Positions 62,509 to 64,000 of a stretch of 64,000 bases of DNA are shown piece after piece (the stretch's first letter is position 1; each line of letters begins with the position of its first letter). Source of the stretch: Pomphorhynchus laevis. Its lineage: Eukaryota > Acanthocephala > Palaeacanthocephala > Echinorhynchida > Pomphorhynchidae. The translations under genes were made by a program, and so were the position numbers. The DNA is taken from the NCBI GenBank assembly GCA_012934845.2, contig WNNJ02000093.1, forward strand, positions 1 to 64,000, read 5' to 3'. A model generated the notes under the pieces. It did no database searches, was not told the DNA's origin, and worked only from the letters and a program-made list of their open reading frames with translations.

Positions 62509-63704
62509 CTATCTTGATCGGGGGACGGCATGGGCCGAAGCCCCTCTCTTTTTTGACTCTGGAAGAACAGATGCCACTGGAATCGTGGGATTCGTGTTGA
62601 TAGCACCCACGGCTATTAGTATAAAGTTTTCCAACCTTCTATGAGACTCTGCTATCTTTATATCCATCAACCGGGATATCTCTGAGTCGTCCATGTGCGG
62701 TGCGGCCACATAAGAGAAGGGAGTTGTAGGTTTAGCCGGACGAATAAAAAGGCTTCTGTACGCCTTGAACTTACTGCAGCTCCTGCGCCATGCAGGATGG
62801 CTCCCCCCGCAGTTTGAACATGATTGGGGGGGGCGAGCAACGGTCATCCGACGACAGATATAGACAAGAGGCTGATCCGCAGATACCACATGTAGGGATC
62901 TTACTGCAGCTAGAAGCCCAGTGACCACATTTGGGACATCGGCTGCAGTGGGGTAGGTTAATTCGTCTATTTCGGTTATTGAGAACCGAATGTTGAACCC
63001 GATAAACGGGTTGGATGACGATTTTGTTAGAGTTTTAGCTAACTCAACTGGCACACTACAAAAGCCAACTGGGATAGGGTTCCCGTCCCTACCAACGATT
63101 GGTCTTAGACTGGAAACTTTGAAGGTCGCCATAAACGATTGCTTGTCATCTTCATCCATTGAACATGGTAGATTGGTAACTTTGATCGAAGCCAGGATAG
63201 GCTTTATGGTAAGTTCACCGAATTCTTTAAGATTCTCGGAAAAATATTCTGCGTATTTCATTGCGAGATCAGATGTTACAAAAGAAATTTTCACCTCGGA
63301 GGGTTGTATCTTTACAGAATTAAATAAAATCCTGTTCTTACATAGAAGCGAGAAATTTCTCAGAAATTTATTGTACAGTTGATCCCTTTCTATAGGTCTT
63401 GTTACTTTAATTAAAATCAAGTTCCTCTTTTTAGGAATGGGGGAAGCACCTCCCCATCGCCTGAAGATAACAAAACATTACTGACCTTATCGCTGTGACG
63501 TTGAGTTGAAGAGCATCCAGTACAAACCTCTTTTTCTGTTGAAATTCTGTCAGAATTTGCTTGAAATTGAACATTGTTTGATAGTCCGACAATTTGTTCG
63601 CTCGTGCACATTTTTGTAATTTTTGACCCTAGCAGTGATAAGGAAGTCTGCTTTGCATATATATAATAGTGGTACATGGATGTGCTGGGTAAACAACGTT
63701 CCAA
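62509..63704 (-). pseudogene. LINE B ORF1 (gag-like), copy 2
   Basis: Frames 63417-63704 and 62509-63420 on the minus strand. The second, 303 residues, covers LILIKVTRPIERDQLYNKFL-type RNA-binding region, ILASIKVTNLPCSMDEDDKQ, GRDGNPIPVGFCSVPVE, and the knuckle QSCSNCGGSHPAWRRSC. A first knuckle region near residue 180 is shifted out of frame compared with copy 1. At residues VKIQPSEVKISF it is continuous, which marks the insertion point of the Penelope-like fragment in copy 1. Confidence 0.8.
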
Positions 63705-63824
63705 AGTTTCTTACAAAATACGTCATTTATATAAAATGCTGTTGCTTGATAGTCTGGACTTTGATTCACGACTTTCAGTCACCCTGTCACTTCTATACGA
63801 CTACTTCAGCATCGAAATAATAAT

Positions 63825-64000
63825 AATACAAATTTATTTAATGTGGCAAATGCGTACAAGCTGTACGCTTACAAGTCCACAAACAAAAATGAGAAAGTCA
63901 AGCAGTTAAATTGTTCAGATGGGATCGGATTTGTCGTTTGAAGCACTGCAGGGAAGTTGATTGGCGTATATGAATGGGCAGATGATTCCACGATAGAGGA
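63825..64000 (-). mobile_element. LINE A-like copy 5, cut by the window end
   Basis: AATAATAATAATACAAATTT tail, then a diverged family signature (ATGTGGCAAATGCGTAC) and a minus-strand C-terminus LSWNHLPIHIRQSTSLQCFK, comparable with AWNQLPLDVRRAPSFITFK of the other copies. It is a diverged subfamily with the same orientation. Confidence 0.7.

Larger units (their letters stand above)
59796..63760 (-). mobile_element. LINE family B, copy 2
   Basis: Minus strand, layout as in copy 1: RT at 59925-60961, linker 60995-61714, endonuclease 61788-62359, ORF1 62509-63704. Plus-strand TAATAATAAAAAATTTATT at 59796 is the 3' tail. Its ORF1 is uninterrupted by the Penelope-like insertion found in copy 1 and so shows the empty site. 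Confidence 0.85.

Overview
This window looks like a repeat-dense stretch of an invertebrate animal genome. The evidence is the AT-rich sequence, the absence of any dense bacterial-type gene layout, and the density of metazoan-type retroelements: Penelope-like elements, CR1/L2/I-group LINEs, a gypsy LTR element, a tRNA-headed SINE and satellites. I could not fix the phylum. I found no intact cellular gene, no rRNA and no functional tRNA; nearly everything recognisable is a live-looking or decayed mobile element.

Layout. 1-3.5 kb: AT-rich DNA with two Penelope-like remnants. 3.5-8.9 kb: a nearly complete Penelope-like element whose GIY-YIG endonuclease lies before the reverse transcriptase (the permuted, Naiad-like order), followed tail-to-tail by a decayed inverted copy. 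9.0-10.9 kb: two families of short tandem repeats carrying hammerhead ribozyme motifs on both strands, mixed with Penelope-like 3' ends. 10.9-12.4 kb: a 443-bp head-to-tail array with tRNA-like A and B boxes and a hammerhead-like core. 12.4-14.8 kb: AT-rich DNA with a diverged duplication. 14.8-18.4 kb: an L2-like LINE (family A, minus). 18.4-21.7 kb: a 16-bp satellite, a LINE remnant, a 17-bp satellite of about 67 units, and a foldback repeat. 21.7-25.9 kb: a LINE with a zinc-knuckle ORF1 (family B), interrupted by a 260-bp Penelope-like 3' end. 26-29 kb: CR1 fragments. 29.1-37.9 kb: a mostly head-to-tail cluster of an unusual LINE-like family (family D) with an N-terminal Cys-rich motif and a C-terminal CCHC plus endonuclease-like region. 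37.9-42.0 kb: a CR1-type LINE (family C). 42.4-45.0 kb: another family D copy, inverted, with a clean 15-bp target-site duplication. 45.1-46.1 and 58.7-59.6 kb: two copies of an unrecognised coding block. 46.4-51 kb: a gypsy element with a LINE in its gag. 51-64 kb: further family A, B and CR1 copies.

How the parts work together: the autonomous elements supply reverse transcriptases and nucleases. The hammerhead repeats and the SINE-like array have no coding capacity and look like passengers. The ribozyme repeats sit directly against Penelope-like 3' ends, consistent with the published idea that animal hammerhead 'retrozymes' use Penelope-like machinery. The strongest candidates for something new are the hammerhead repeats, the tRNA-headed array with a hammerhead-like core, the possible -1 frameshift joining endonuclease and RT in the permuted element, the shared lesion in two near-identical family D copies, and small perfect palindromes at three element junctions.
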